NCBI RefSeq assembly: GCF_001247745.1
Contig: NZ_LAIR01000002.1
Coordinates: forward strand, 3,038,001 to 3,102,000
Direction: 5' to 3'
DNA length: 64,000 nucleotides
Source of the DNA: Luteipulveratus halotolerans
GTDB taxonomy: Bacteria > Actinomycetota > Actinomycetes > Actinomycetales > Dermatophilaceae
Both the position numbers and the translations under genes were made by a program. Shown one piece after another: positions 15,916 to 24,646 of the stretch (positions within the stretch are counted from its first letter, which is position 1; each line of letters opens with the position of its first letter). The notes beneath the pieces are model-generated. The model did not search any database. It worked only from the letters and a program-made list of their open reading frames with translations, and had not been told where the DNA came from.

Positions 15916-16709
15916 GCGAGGAAGTCTCCGATCAGTCGTCGCACCTCGGCGCGGTGCTTCCACAGGATGCCGCCGGGCGGCAGGACGGTGAGCTCGGCGC
16001 GCGGCAGCAGGTCAGCGGCCTGCTCGGCGACCCACACGGGGTGAGCGGGGTCGTCCTCCTGCGTGAGCAGCAGCACCGGCGCCTGTACGCGAGTGAGCGC
16101 CTCGCGGTCGTCCATCGCCACCTCGTGGGGGATGGTCCGCAGCGCCCGGCTGACGTCGGTGCGCACGATCGTCTCGGCCTGGGTGCGGCACCAGCCGATC
16201 ACCGCGGGTCGCTCACGCTCGGACGCGGGCTGCTCGGCCAGGAGCAGCTCGGTGACGCCGTCGACGTCGCGCTGGTCGGCGAGCTCGCCCATCTGGAGCA
16301 GGCGGTCGAGAGCGGCATCGCGACGAGGGGTGTCGAGCACGGCGGGGATGACCAGCACGACGCGCTCGAACCGGTCGGGCTGCTCGGCGAGCACCCGGCA
16401 CAGCGCACCGGCGCCCATGCTCACGCCGAGTGCACGGGAGGCGCCGACGTGGTCGGCGACGGCGAGCAGCTCACCCGCGAGCGCGGCGTACGTCCACGGC
16501 GACTCGGGTGACGACGACGCGCCGTGACCGCGGAAGTGGAAGAACGCCCGAGTGCCGCTCACCGCTCCCCCGAACGGGCGCGTGGTGTCGATCGAGCCGG
16601 CGAGTCCGTGTGCGAAAACCGTTGTGGGAGAACCTGATCCGGTCAGCAGGTACTCGAGGGCTCCCTCGCGGGTGGGCAGTAGCGAGGTGGCGTGAGCGGG
16701 TGCGGTCAC
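15912..16709 (-). CDS. Alpha/beta hydrolase
   Basis: A 265-residue alpha/beta hydrolase: oxyanion region VFAHGLAGS, nucleophile elbow GVSMGAGAL (Ser), acid in LLTQEDDPAHPV and a C-terminal His within ILWKHRAEV. Non-secreted. The GTG start at 16709 overlaps the DUF2516 stop (GTGA), indicating translational coupling, and its stop overlaps the dehydrogenase start. Substrate unknown. Confidence 0.87.
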   Translation of the reverse strand: MTAPAHATSLLPTREGALEYLLTGSGSPTTVFAHGLAGSIDTTRPFGGAVSGTRAFFHFRGHGASSSPESPWTYAALAGELLAVADHVGASRALGVSMGAGALCRVLAEQPDRFERVVLVIPAVLDTPRRDAALDRLLQMGELADQRDVDGVTELLLAEQPASERERPAVIGWCRTQAETIVRTDVSRALRTIPHEVAMDDREALTRVQAPVLLLTQEDDPAHPVWVAEQAADLLPRAELTVLPPGGILWKHRAEVRRLIGDFLA

Positions 16710-17032
16710 CAAGGTCCGTACGGGCCGTTGTTGCTGCCGCGGCCACGACCGGACACCCGCTGGAGCGCCGGGCGTACGTCGGCGAGGTAGACCGCACCGC
16801 CGACGACGGCGAGCAGGCTGAACAGGTTGAGGGGGTTGGTCATCGTGACGAACCCGACCGCCGCGGCAACACCGGTGATCGCGCACCACGCGACCTTGGT
16901 GAGCTTGCCGGCGGCGCGATAGGCGTCCTCGCGATGGCGCAGTGCGTCGATGAACGCGAACAGCTGCATCCCGAAGAGCGCGATGCCGAGCACGAACGCG
17001 ATGAGGTTCTGCACCTCGAACAACCGATCCAT
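16706..17032 (-). CDS. DUF2516 family membrane protein
   Basis: A 108-residue protein with three hydrophobic segments (LIAFVLGIALFGMQLFAFID, VAWCAITGVAAAVGFVTM, LNLFSLLAVVGGAVYLADV), typical of DUF2516. In mycobacteria the family member Rv0476 sits beside hbhA; here hbhA-like is about 4 kb away on the same strand. Function is unknown. It overlaps the hydrolase start by 4 nt. Confidence 0.88.
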   Translation of the reverse strand: MDRLFEVQNLIAFVLGIALFGMQLFAFIDALRHREDAYRAAGKLTKVAWCAITGVAAAVGFVTMTNPLNLFSLLAVVGGAVYLADVRPALQRVSGRGRGSNNGPYGPW

Positions 17033-17071
17033 GCCGCAAGGGTACGTGTCGCCGTCGACGACCGCCCGGGG

Positions 17072-17497
17072 TCAGACGTCGACCAGCACGGTGAACGGTC
17101 CGTCGTTGACCAGCTCGACCTGCATCTGCGCCCCGAACCGGCCGGTCGCGACCTCGACGCCGCGCGCGCGCAGGGCCGCGACGACCGCGTCGACGAGCGG
17201 CTCGGCGACCGGACCGGGAGCAGCTGCCGACCACGACGGACGCCGGCCCTTGCGCGTCTCGCCGTAGAGCGTGAACTGCGAGACGACCAGGACGGGTGCG
17301 CCGTCGTCGAGCACCGACCGCTCGTCGGCGAGGATGCGCAGCTCGGCGATCTTGCGCGCCATCGCTGCCGCTTCGGCCGGGCCGTCGTCGTGGGTCGCGG
17401 CGACCAGGGCGACCAGGCCGGGACGGTCGATCGCCCCGACGACCTCTCCGTCGACGGTCACCGAGCCGCGGGTGACGCGTTGAAGCACGGCCCGCAC
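17072..17497 (-). CDS. dtd: D-aminoacyl-tRNA deacylase
   Basis: A 141-residue DTD that removes D-amino acids from mischarged tRNA. Signatures: MRAVLQRVTRGSVTVDGEVV at the start, the SQFTLYG motif, and the C-terminal NDGPFTVLVDV where the Gly-cis-Pro motif is usually written as GPVT; here it is GPFT. GTG start. It shares 1 nt with the preceding asparaginase stop, so the two are an operon. Confidence 0.95.
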   Translation of the reverse strand: MRAVLQRVTRGSVTVDGEVVGAIDRPGLVALVAATHDDGPAEAAAMARKIAELRILADERSVLDDGAPVLVVSQFTLYGETRKGRRPSWSAAAPGPVAEPLVDAVVAALRARGVEVATGRFGAQMQVELVNDGPFTVLVDV

Positions 17498-18462
17498 TAG
17501 ATGCCCTCGACCTCGACGGTGCCGACCGGCTGCCCGTGACCGAGCACCGGCACCTGCCCCAGCTCGTCGACCGCCGCACCCGTCACGCCGGCCGAGCGCA
17601 GCAGCTCGGCCATGATCACCGGCCGCGCGCGCTGGCCGCCGTCGGCGACCTTGACCGCGAACCCCCGACCGTCGGCCAGGCCCACGGCGTAGACCGCCTC
17701 GGCGCCGTCCTTGGCGATCAGCCCGTCGACACCGCGGATCAGGGCGGTCACGTCACGACGCGTGCCGCCGAGGAACTCCGGGTACGACCGGATCGCGTCA
17801 CGCACGCGGCCCTCCGGCGTCCCGGCCGGTGCCGCGGCGACGCGCCCGAACGCCCGCGCCAACCCGGCCAGGCCGATCGCCATCACGGGTGCACCGCAGC
17901 CGTCGACGCCGGTCGCGGCCACCGGCTCACCGGCCAGCTCGGCCACCGTCTGGTCCATCAGCCGCTGCAACGGGTGCTGCGGGTCGAGGTACGACGTCGG
18001 GTCCCAGCCCGCCGCGACGCAGGCCGCGAGCATGCCCGCGTGCTTGCCCGAGCAGTTCTGCGCGATCGACGCGCGGTCGCGACCGGCCCGCAGCCACTGG
18101 GTGCGCGCCTGCTCGTCGTACGGCAGGTCGGGGGTGTTCTGCAGCGCGGACTCATCGAGACCGACGGAGGCGAGGATCCGGCGTACGCCCTCGAGGTGGA
18201 AGTCCTCCCCGGAATGACTGGCCGTCGCGAGCGCCAGCAGGTCACCGTCCAGGTCGGCACCGGCACGCAGCATCGCGACCGCCTGCATCGGCTTGTTGGA
18301 CGAGCGCGGGAACGTCGGGGCGTCGACGTCGCCGTACGCCCGGGTCACCGAGCCGTCCGCGGCCACCTCGACCGCGAGCCCGCGGTGCATCGACTCGACG
18401 AAACCGGAGCGCACCACGCGAGCCAGCACGGGGGCGGTGGACAGGGCATCAGCTGAGGTCAC
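17497..18462 (-). CDS. L-asparaginase II family protein
   Basis: A 321-residue member of the Asparaginase_II family. Characteristic blocks: VLARVVRSGFVESMHRG near the start, FPRSSNKPMQAVAMLRAGAD, CSGKHAGMLAACV, GVDGCGAPV, and KDGAEAVYAVGL. Predicted cytoplasmic amidohydrolase releasing aspartate and ammonia from asparagine. GTG 18462 is preferred over an ATG 30 nt upstream because TACGCT lies 7 nt before it. Operon with dtd. Confidence 0.9.
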   Translation of the reverse strand: MTSADALSTAPVLARVVRSGFVESMHRGLAVEVAADGSVTRAYGDVDAPTFPRSSNKPMQAVAMLRAGADLDGDLLALATASHSGEDFHLEGVRRILASVGLDESALQNTPDLPYDEQARTQWLRAGRDRASIAQNCSGKHAGMLAACVAAGWDPTSYLDPQHPLQRLMDQTVAELAGEPVAATGVDGCGAPVMAIGLAGLARAFGRVAAAPAGTPEGRVRDAIRSYPEFLGGTRRDVTALIRGVDGLIAKDGAEAVYAVGLADGRGFAVKVADGGQRARPVIMAELLRSAGVTGAAVDELGQVPVLGHGQPVGTVEVEGI

Positions 18463-18469
18463 GCGCCCG

Positions 18470-18475
18470 AGCGTA
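18470..18475 (-). promoter_or_regulatory. -10 element TACGCT of the asparaginase-dtd operon (leaderless)
   Basis: TACGCT on the minus strand ends 7 nt before the GTG at 18462 and selects that start. Confidence 0.5.
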
Positions 18476-18594
18476 GGCAGCCGATGCAACATCTCACACC
18501 CCTGGTCACACACAAGGCGCGTCCGCCTTGGCATGGTGGGTCGGGGAGTCGGGGCTCCCGTCAGTCATGTCAGCAACGAACAGGAGTCCTTCCC

Positions 18595-19671
18595 ATGCCG
18601 GCACCAGTGACACGACGCGCCTTGCTCGGCGGCGCTGTGGCGACGGCTGCAGGTGGCGGTCTGCTCGTGGGCGCCTCGTCCGCATCAGCCGCTCCGAACT
18701 ACCCGGGTCAGATCTTCCCGACGCTCTCCGCGGGCATGAACGGCCTGCAGGTCCGCGCCCTGCGCTACCTGCTCCTCCAGCGCGGCCACAACGCGGGCAT
18801 CGCCAACACCTACGACAGCGCCACGGTCAACGCGGTCAAGGCGTTCCAGGCCCGCAGCGGGCTCACCGCCAACGGGATCTGCGCCGACTCGACGTTCCGC
18901 AAGCTCATCGGCGTCGCGCTGATCACCTACAACCAGACTAACAACTTCGTGGTCGCCCTGCAGCTGCTGCTGACCCGGCACGGCTATCACATGGACGGCA
19001 CCGGCTACTACGGCGCCAAGACCCGCCGCAACGTGTGGTCCTTCCAGGTCGGTCACGCCATCTCGCGCGCCGACGCGATCTCGCTGCTCACGTGGTCGAC
19101 GTTGTTCAACGCCAAGACCTCCGGCGCGATGTACCCGATGATGCAGCGCGACACCGGCAACGCCCAGTGGTCCAACTGCGGGCCGGTCGCCGCGCTGAGC
19201 CTGCTCATCCACCAGGGCAGGACACCGTCGGGCTGGACCTGGGACGTCGCCACCCGGCGTACGGCCGTCGAGAACTTCCGCTACGGCGCCATGGAGCTCG
19301 CGCGCACCGCCGAGCGCGACCAGATCGGCACGGAGTACCCGGACTTCGTCACCGGCCTCGGCAAGTACGGCATGAGCCTGTGGCACGGCGGCATCGAGGA
19401 CACCCTCAGCCAGGCGCGGATGGGACGTCCGTCGATCGCGGGCGGCGACGTCTACAAGATGCCCTACCCCGTGTCGGTGAGCGGCCCGGTGTCGCACTGG
19501 GTCACGGTGCTCGGGTACGACGGCTCGCACTACATCGTTCACGACCCGATCTCGCAGCCGTCCGCCGACTACCTGCACCGGGTCACGGCGACCGAGCTGC
19601 GGACGTACGCCTCGACCAACCCCGGCCACCCGCCGGAGACCGCGAAGCAGAACTCCATCCTGCTGCGCTGA
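18595..19671 (+). CDS. Secreted peptidoglycan-binding / C39-like cysteine peptidase-fold protein
   Basis: A 358-residue exported protein. The signal peptide contains a twin-Arg (TRRALLGGAVATAAGGG) suggestive of Tat export, with cleavage after ASA. Residues about 45-110 form a PG_binding_1 domain (QVRALRYLLLQRGH, AVKAFQARSGLTANG); a second, weaker repeat follows. The C-terminal half resembles peptidase C39-like domains: Cys in WSNCGPVAALSLL, His in HWVTVLGYDG and Asp in HYIVHDP form the expected triad. Probably acts on or near cell-wall peptides. RBS CAGGAGTCC; terminator follows. Confidence 0.82.
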   Translation: MPAPVTRRALLGGAVATAAGGGLLVGASSASAAPNYPGQIFPTLSAGMNGLQVRALRYLLLQRGHNAGIANTYDSATVNAVKAFQARSGLTANGICADSTFRKLIGVALITYNQTNNFVVALQLLLTRHGYHMDGTGYYGAKTRRNVWSFQVGHAISRADAISLLTWSTLFNAKTSGAMYPMMQRDTGNAQWSNCGPVAALSLLIHQGRTPSGWTWDVATRRTAVENFRYGAMELARTAERDQIGTEYPDFVTGLGKYGMSLWHGGIEDTLSQARMGRPSIAGGDVYKMPYPVSVSGPVSHWVTVLGYDGSHYIVHDPISQPSADYLHRVTATELRTYASTNPGHPPETAKQNSILLR

Positions 19672-19690
19672 GCGCCGGCGGACAGAGCAG

Positions 19691-19722
19691 TGAGCCCGGT
19701 CGGCATCAGCCGACCGGGCTCA
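19691..19722. terminator. Terminator hairpin between convergent genes
   Basis: A 13-bp perfect stem (TGAGCCCGGTCGG and complement) with a 6-nt loop lies between the exported cysteine-peptidase-like gene and the DUF2382 gene. Confidence 0.8.
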
Positions 19723-19742
19723 GTGCGTCTCAGCCGCTGAGG

Positions 19743-20885
19743 TCAGCGGCGGGTGTCCTTGGCGTCACCCTTGAGGCCCGCCTTGAGATTGTCGGGGATG
19801 CCGTCACCGTCGAGGTCGATCTGCTCCTTGCGGATCTTGTCGGTGACCTGGCGCTCCTCCTGCACGGTGTTCTTGCGCAGGCCGACACGCTCCACGGCGA
19901 CCGCCTGCTTGCTGACGACGGGCACCTCCTCGTAGAGGACGAACTCGCGCACGTCGTCACCGAACGGGTCGCCGTCGACGACCTCGGGGTTGTCGATCGC
20001 GATGCGCTCGAGCGAGACCTCCTCACGCGAGAGGGGAACCGTCACGGTCTGGTCCTCGGTGATGACCGACTTGCGCAGCCGCACCCGACCGGCCTCGCGA
20101 CGCTCCTTGGCGACGCTGAGGCGCTCCTCGTAGCGGGTCACGACACCGTCACCGTCGAGGTCACGCGGGTCGCCCGCCGCAGCGCGCTCGCCCGTCACAC
20201 CGGCCTTGGTGTCCGCCACGCCCGCCTTGGTGTCGGCGACGCCGGCCTTGGTGTCGGTCTGGCCGACCTTGGTGTCGTACGACGACCGGTCACGCTCACC
20301 CGGGCCGGCGTCGAAGCCCGCACGGTTGGTGGCCACGTCGGCGTCCGCCTTGGCCTCGCGCTCCTTGGCGCGGTCGCCCAGGCCGGTGCCCGCCGCCGTG
20401 CCGGCCGCAGCCGTACCCGCAGCAGCCGTGCCGGCGGCCGCCGTGCCGGTGCCGACGCCCGCGTCGGCGGTGCCGGTGCCCGTACCCGTGACGTCACCGG
20501 TGCGGAAGGTCTCCGTCGGGGCGTCGTCGCCACCGGTGCGGCCGACCTGGCCGTCAGCGGTGCCGGCGCCTTCGTACGAGACGCCGTAGTAGCGGTAGAG
20601 CTCCTTCTCCTGCTCGACGTCGAGGTGCTGCTCGGCGTCGACGCGCGGAGCGTCCTTGACCTTGTCCTTGGTGTAAGGGACCTTGACGTCCTTGCCCTCG
20701 ACCGAGGCGTCCTGGAGCGGGATGAAGGACTCGGAGGTCCCGAACAGGCCCGTGTTGACGGTGACCCAGGCCGGGTTCCCCGTCCGGTCGTCGAGGTAGA
20801 CCTCGCCGATGGAGCCGATCTTCTCGCCGTTGCTGTCGAGCGCGTTACCGCCGCGCACTGTCTGTACCTGATCCGTGGTGATCAT
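19743..20885 (-). CDS. PRC-barrel / DUF2382 stress-response protein
   Basis: A 379-residue soluble protein. An N-terminal PRC-barrel (about 1-105; GEKIGSIGEVYLDDRTGNPAWV) and a C-terminal DUF2382 domain (about 255-350; EERLSVAKERREAGRVRLRK ... REFVLYEEVPVVSKQAVAVERV) are joined by a long low-complexity linker. The linker has runs of GTAAA-type units and near-identical TKAGVAD repeats. Two DxDGDG loops (DLDGDGVVTRYEE and DLDGDGIPDNLK) could bind Ca2+. Architecture is as in YsnF/AvaK-type stress proteins; precise role unknown. Confidence 0.85.
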   Translation of the reverse strand: MITTDQVQTVRGGNALDSNGEKIGSIGEVYLDDRTGNPAWVTVNTGLFGTSESFIPLQDASVEGKDVKVPYTKDKVKDAPRVDAEQHLDVEQEKELYRYYGVSYEGAGTADGQVGRTGGDDAPTETFRTGDVTGTGTGTADAGVGTGTAAAGTAAAGTAAAGTAAGTGLGDRAKEREAKADADVATNRAGFDAGPGERDRSSYDTKVGQTDTKAGVADTKAGVADTKAGVTGERAAAGDPRDLDGDGVVTRYEERLSVAKERREAGRVRLRKSVITEDQTVTVPLSREEVSLERIAIDNPEVVDGDPFGDDVREFVLYEEVPVVSKQAVAVERVGLRKNTVQEERQVTDKIRKEQIDLDGDGIPDNLKAGLKGDAKDTRR

Positions 20886-21147
20886 CTGCCAGACCCCTCT
20901 TCGTGATCGGATAACTGCCGTCGGAGACGCACTCAGGGGAACACTCAGCGCGCCCTCACCCACACCCGAGCACTTTCGCGGGCGCGGTGTCTAGCCCCGC
21001 ACCGTGCAAAACGTTGCAAAACCGACGATTTCGAGGCGTCGGATTTACCTTTGAGAGGGAACGCTTCACCCCTGAGGGCGAACCATTACGCCCCAAGGTA
21101 CAGGTTGACCGGCCTCTCCGGCCCCTCCCGTCCCAGGCATCACGAAA
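20886..21147. other. Intergenic region between the DUF2382 gene and the hbhA-like terminator
   Basis: About 260 bp with no coding potential. It should contain the promoter of the minus-strand DUF2382 gene; it is relatively AT-rich around 21003-21030 with short GCAAAAC repeats (CGTGCAAAACGTTGCAAAAC). No sigma-B type pair could be assigned with confidence. Confidence 0.4.
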
Positions 21148-21177
21148 GCCCCCGCCGAGCCGGAGCTCTGCGGGGGC
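21148..21177 (-). terminator. Terminator downstream of the hbhA-like gene
   Basis: GCCCCCGC pairs with GCGGGGGC, enclosing an inner GAGC/GCTC stem; it lies 19 bp after the hbhA-like stop. Confidence 0.75.
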
Positions 21178-21195
21178 CTCGCGTGACGGAGCGCC

Positions 21196-21912
21196 TCAGG
21201 CGTCGGTCTTGGGGGCTGCAGCCTTCTTGGCGGGGGCCTTCTTGGCGGGGGCCTTCTTGGCGGCCGGCTTGGTCGCCGGAGCCTTCTTGACGGCCTTCTT
21301 GGCGGGGGCCTTGCGGGTGCGCTGCGCGGTGGAGCGGACCTCGGTCTTGGCCTCGGCCTCGACCTTGCCGGCGAGGTCCTCGACCTTGTCGGCAGCCTCG
21401 GCGACGACCGAAGCGGCCTCCTTGCGGCCGAGCAGGACGGTACGACGGGCGCGGGCCTGGGTGTCGTCGGCAGCCTTACGGGCGGTCTCGACGGCGTCCT
21501 TGCCCTGGGCGACGAGCTGCTGGGTGGTCTTGTCCTGCTGCTTGCGCAGGTCGGTGACGACCTTCTCGCCGCGCTTGCTGAAGTCGGTGTAGGACTTCTC
21601 GGCCTGCGTGGTCAGCGACTGGCGACGCTCGGCGAGGGTGGCCGGGACGGCGCGGACCTGGGCGACCTTGTCACCGGCGAACGTCTGGACGTCCTTGCCG
21701 AAGGACTGCACCTTGGTCGAGACGGCCTTGGGCTCGAGCTCGGCGCGCAGACCGTTGACGCGGCCGGTCACCTCGGCGACACGGGCGTTGACGCGCTCGA
21801 CGGCCTCGTCCGAGGCGGTCTTGGCGGACGACACGGCGAGGTCGGCGACACCGACGGCGGCGTACAGGGGCGTGGGGTCGGTCAGGGTCTTGCGGACGTT
21901 CAGGGCAGGCAT
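21196..21912 (-). CDS. hbhA: Heparin-binding hemagglutinin-like protein
   Basis: A 238-residue protein organised like mycobacterial HbhA: short N-terminal segment (LTDPTPLYAAVGVADLAV), a long heptad-rich coiled coil (about 30-190), and a lysine/alanine/proline-rich tail with repeated AKKAPAKKAP that would bind polyanions such as heparan sulfate, nucleic acid or cell-wall polymers. No signal peptide. The gene order with the XRE regulator upstream and DUF2516 nearby mirrors Rv0474-Rv0475-Rv0476. In a non-pathogen an envelope or DNA-related role is as likely as adhesion. Confidence 0.78.
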   Translation of the reverse strand: MPALNVRKTLTDPTPLYAAVGVADLAVSSAKTASDEAVERVNARVAEVTGRVNGLRAELEPKAVSTKVQSFGKDVQTFAGDKVAQVRAVPATLAERRQSLTTQAEKSYTDFSKRGEKVVTDLRKQQDKTTQQLVAQGKDAVETARKAADDTQARARRTVLLGRKEAASVVAEAADKVEDLAGKVEAEAKTEVRSTAQRTRKAPAKKAVKKAPATKPAAKKAPAKKAPAKKAAAPKTDA

Positions 21913-21951
21913 GGGGATTCCTCTCAGAGCAGGGTGTTCAGGTCTGTTGGC

Positions 21952-22311
21952 TCACTCGCCCACGAACGAGGCGTAGACGTCGAGCAGCGCCTTGCGCTGC
22001 TGGTCGGTCAGCCTCGGATCCGCTGTGATCGCCGTACGCACGTCGGTGCGCGGGGCGACCTCCTCGTCGCGGGCCTCGAGGATGCCGGCGTGGACGTAGA
22101 GCTGCTCAGCGGAGATCTGCAGCCCCTTGGCGAGGGACTGCAGGATGTCTGCGCTGGGCCGCTTGAGTCCGCGCTCGATCTGTGACAGGTAGGGATTGCT
22201 GATCCCCGTCCGGTCCGCCAGCTGCCGGATCGACAGCTGTGCGGCCTGGCGCTGCTCCCGCAGGTAGCCCCCGAGGTCGGGGACGGCGGGAACGGGGATT
22301 CGGGGCGTCAC
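21952..22311 (-). CDS. XRE family transcriptional regulator
   Basis: A 119-residue protein with an N-terminal helix-turn-helix (about 14-70: LREQRQAAQLSIRQLADRTG, then ISNPYLSQIERGLKRPS) and a short C-terminal tail ending LLDVYASFVGE. It is the counterpart of mycobacterial Rv0474 upstream of hbhA and probably regulates the hbhA-like gene 39 nt downstream. I chose the GTG at 22311; a TTG at 22347 is possible. A CRP-like palindrome lies just upstream. Confidence 0.85.
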   Translation of the reverse strand: MTPRIPVPAVPDLGGYLREQRQAAQLSIRQLADRTGISNPYLSQIERGLKRPSADILQSLAKGLQISAEQLYVHAGILEARDEEVAPRTDVRTAITADPRLTDQQRKALLDVYASFVGE

Positions 22312-22359
22312 GCGTCCATGCTGCTTGCTGGAGTTAGCACCATGCAAGCCATAGTTTGC

Positions 22360-22373
22360 GTGACCTCGGTCAC
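22360..22373. promoter_or_regulatory. CRP/GlxR-like site GTGACCTCGGTCAC
   Basis: Perfect palindrome GTGACC-TC-GGTCAC about 50 nt upstream of the XRE regulator start; the same core as the palindrome at 6693-6706. Confidence 0.5.
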
Positions 22374-22383
22374 ACCGCGCCGG

Positions 22384-23451
22384 TCAGGGGTCGACGACGA
22401 CCGTCTGTGCGGCGGCCACTCCCCCGATGACCAGGTCGGCATCGACCGGGACGTTGCGCTTGAGCAGCACCAGGCCGATCGGGCCGTCCTCACGGTGCCG
22501 GGCCACGGACGTCAGCTGTCCGACGGGGCGATCGCCCATGGCGAGCTCGACCGGCGTACCGGCGTCGGGCAGGACGTGCCCTGACCCGTCGAGGTGTACG
22601 AACGCGAGCCGCCGCGGGGGGCGCCCGAGGTTGTGCACGCGCGCGATGGTCTCCTGCCCGCGGTAGCAGCCCTTGTGGAGGTGAACGGCCGTGCGCAGCC
22701 AGTCGACCTCGTGCGGGATGGTGCGGTGATCGGTCTCGAACCCGAGCCGCGGGCGCCAGGCAGCGACCCGCTCGGCCTCCGCCGCCCAGGTGCCGGCGAG
22801 CGGCCGGTCGCCTACAGCCGCAACGAGATCCGCGCGGGGAACGATCAGCTCGCGCCAGACGCGGTCCGCGCCGGGATGGGACTCCACCGAGCTGTACGCC
22901 GCGGTGTCGGCCCCGAGCGCGGGCCACGGGTCGCGCCAGGCGATGACACCGCGCTCACGCAGCTCGTCCGGTGTCGACTCCGACCCGAGCGGCTCGCCGA
23001 GGACGGCGTACTGGTCGCTCGCGTCCTCGACCTCGACGCGCAGCATGAACCGCATCGAGTCGAGCCACGCGACGAGGTCGTCGGCCGTGCCGGGCTCGAC
23101 CGACAACCAGGTGACCTCACCGTCGTCGACGACGTGCAGGGCGTGCTCGACGTGGCCCTTCGGGCTGAGCACGAGCGACTCGGTCGACGCGTGCGGCGGC
23201 AGCTGCTTGAGGGCCTGGGTGGTCATGGAGTCCAGCCACGAGAGCCGGTCCGGGCCGCTCACCCGCACGACGCCACGGTGGGACAGGTCGACGACGGCAA
23301 GGCCCTCCTGCAGCAGCCGCTGCTCGCGGCCCGGGTCGCCGTAGTGGGCGGCCACACCGGCGTCGCGACCGTCTCCGGCGACCGCTCCCGGCGCGGTCAG
23401 CAGCGGGCTCGGTGCGACGGTCGGGGCGTGCGTCGAGGCGTCGGCGGTCAT
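22384..23451 (-). CDS. ygfZ: Folate-binding YgfZ/CAF17-like protein
   Basis: A 355-residue relative of the aminomethyltransferase GcvT. The diagnostic K-G-C-Y-x-G-Q-E motif is present (HLHKGCYRGQETIARVHNLG), together with VDLSHRGVVRVSGPDRLSWL near the N-terminus. YgfZ proteins assist iron-sulfur enzyme maturation or repair with tetrahydrofolate. TACCCT lies 6 nt before the ATG at 23451. Divergent from the LCP gene with only about 60 bp between, so the promoters nearly overlap. Confidence 0.92.
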   Translation of the reverse strand: MTADASTHAPTVAPSPLLTAPGAVAGDGRDAGVAAHYGDPGREQRLLQEGLAVVDLSHRGVVRVSGPDRLSWLDSMTTQALKQLPPHASTESLVLSPKGHVEHALHVVDDGEVTWLSVEPGTADDLVAWLDSMRFMLRVEVEDASDQYAVLGEPLGSESTPDELRERGVIAWRDPWPALGADTAAYSSVESHPGADRVWRELIVPRADLVAAVGDRPLAGTWAAEAERVAAWRPRLGFETDHRTIPHEVDWLRTAVHLHKGCYRGQETIARVHNLGRPPRRLAFVHLDGSGHVLPDAGTPVELAMGDRPVGQLTSVARHREDGPIGLVLLKRNVPVDADLVIGGVAAAQTVVVDP

Positions 23452-23457
23452 GCTTCG

Positions 23458-23463
23458 AGGGTA
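23458..23463 (-). promoter_or_regulatory. -10 element TACCCT of ygfZ (leaderless)
   Basis: Ends 6 nt before the ygfZ ATG on the minus strand. Confidence 0.5.
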
Positions 23464-23498
23464 CGTCCGAACCTGTGACGTCGAACCACCGCGCCACC

Positions 23499-23504
23499 TA
23501 CACT
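23499..23504 (+). promoter_or_regulatory. -10 element TACACT of the LCP gene (leaderless)
   Basis: Ends 6 nt before the ATG at 23511; back to back with the ygfZ -10. Confidence 0.5.
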
Positions 23505-23510
23505 CGCGGC

Positions 23511-24599
23511 ATGGGTGGGGAGGACGACACGGACGGTCGCCGCGCGTCGGCGTACGACGAGGACACGACGCCGGACCAGGAGTCGTTCGAGGACGACGAC
23601 ACGGCGTACGACGACGGCGTCGGCACACCCGACAAGCAGCGACGCAGCCCCGCACGGATCGCGCTCTACACGGTGCTGTCGATGCTGCTCGTGGTCGCGC
23701 TCGTGCTGGCGGGCTTCGCGCTCTACCTCAACCACCTGCTCGACTCGAACGTGCGGCGAGCGGGCCTGCTGCCGTCGGCGTCGCGCACCGCCAAGGACCC
23801 CGCCGCCGGAGACGCGGTCAACATCCTGCTGCTCGGCTCGGACAGCCGCACCGAGGACCTCCAGGACTCCAGCCGCGCCGACGTCATCCAGCTCGTGCAC
23901 ATCGACTCCGGTCGCAGCTCGGCCCAGGTCATCCACTTCCCGCGCGACCTCTACGTCGACATCCCCGGCAAGGGCAAGAACAAGATCAACGCCGCCTTCG
24001 CGTACGGCGGCGCGCCCCTGCTGGTGCAGACCCTGGAGCGTCTGCTCGACCTGCGCGTCGACCACGTCGCGCAGATCGGGTTCGACGGGTTCAAGGACCT
24101 CACCAACACCGTCGGCGGTGTCGACGTCAACGTCGAGCAGCCGACCACGTCGGGCGGGTTCACCTTCACCAAGGGCGTCAACCACATGAGCGGCGACCAG
24201 GCGCTGGCGTTCGTGCGCGAGCGCAAGCAGCTCGGCGCCGGTGACATCGACCGCGGCAAGCGTCAGCAGGCCTGGATCCAGGCGCTGCTCGCGAAGTCGC
24301 TCAGCCGCGGCACGCTCACCAACCCCGCCAAGCTGACCTCGATGATCGACGACACCACGAGCAACCTCGTCGTCGACGACACGTTCAGCACCGGCGCGAT
24401 GCGCAGCCTCGCGATCAGCCTGCGCGGGCTGCGCGGCGGCGACGTCACCTACCTCACCGCGCCGTTCTCCGGTTTCGACTCCGTCGCGGGCGTGGGCTCG
24501 ATCGACGTCGTCGACCAGGAGCGCATGGCCTCCCTGGGCACCGCGCTGCGCACCGACCGCATGTCGACGTACGACGGCCGGGCCAACACCCCGGGCTGA
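23511..24599 (+). CDS. LytR-CpsA-Psr (LCP) family cell-wall ligase
   Basis: A 362-residue membrane-anchored protein. An acidic cytoplasmic N-terminus (about 1-45) leads to one membrane helix (IALYTVLSMLLVVALVLAGFA), then the extracytoplasmic LCP domain with NILLLGSDSR, the Arg/Asp pair in FPRDLYVDIPG and KINAAFAYGG, and the conserved LAFVRERKQLGAGDIDRGKRQQ. LCP enzymes transfer polyprenyl-linked glycopolymers onto peptidoglycan. Start supported by TACACT 6 nt upstream. Confidence 0.93.
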   Translation: MGGEDDTDGRRASAYDEDTTPDQESFEDDDTAYDDGVGTPDKQRRSPARIALYTVLSMLLVVALVLAGFALYLNHLLDSNVRRAGLLPSASRTAKDPAAGDAVNILLLGSDSRTEDLQDSSRADVIQLVHIDSGRSSAQVIHFPRDLYVDIPGKGKNKINAAFAYGGAPLLVQTLERLLDLRVDHVAQIGFDGFKDLTNTVGGVDVNVEQPTTSGGFTFTKGVNHMSGDQALAFVRERKQLGAGDIDRGKRQQAWIQALLAKSLSRGTLTNPAKLTSMIDDTTSNLVVDDTFSTGAMRSLAISLRGLRGGDVTYLTAPFSGFDSVAGVGSIDVVDQERMASLGTALRTDRMSTYDGRANTPG

Positions 24600-24633
24600 G
24601 CCGCGCGCGCTCGTACGCACCCGTCGCGCTGGT

Positions 24634-24639
24634 TACGAT
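24634..24639 (+). promoter_or_regulatory. -10 element TACGAT of the nitrobindin gene (leaderless)
   Basis: Ends 7 nt before the GTG at 24647. Confidence 0.5.
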
Positions 24640-24646
24640 CACAGGC

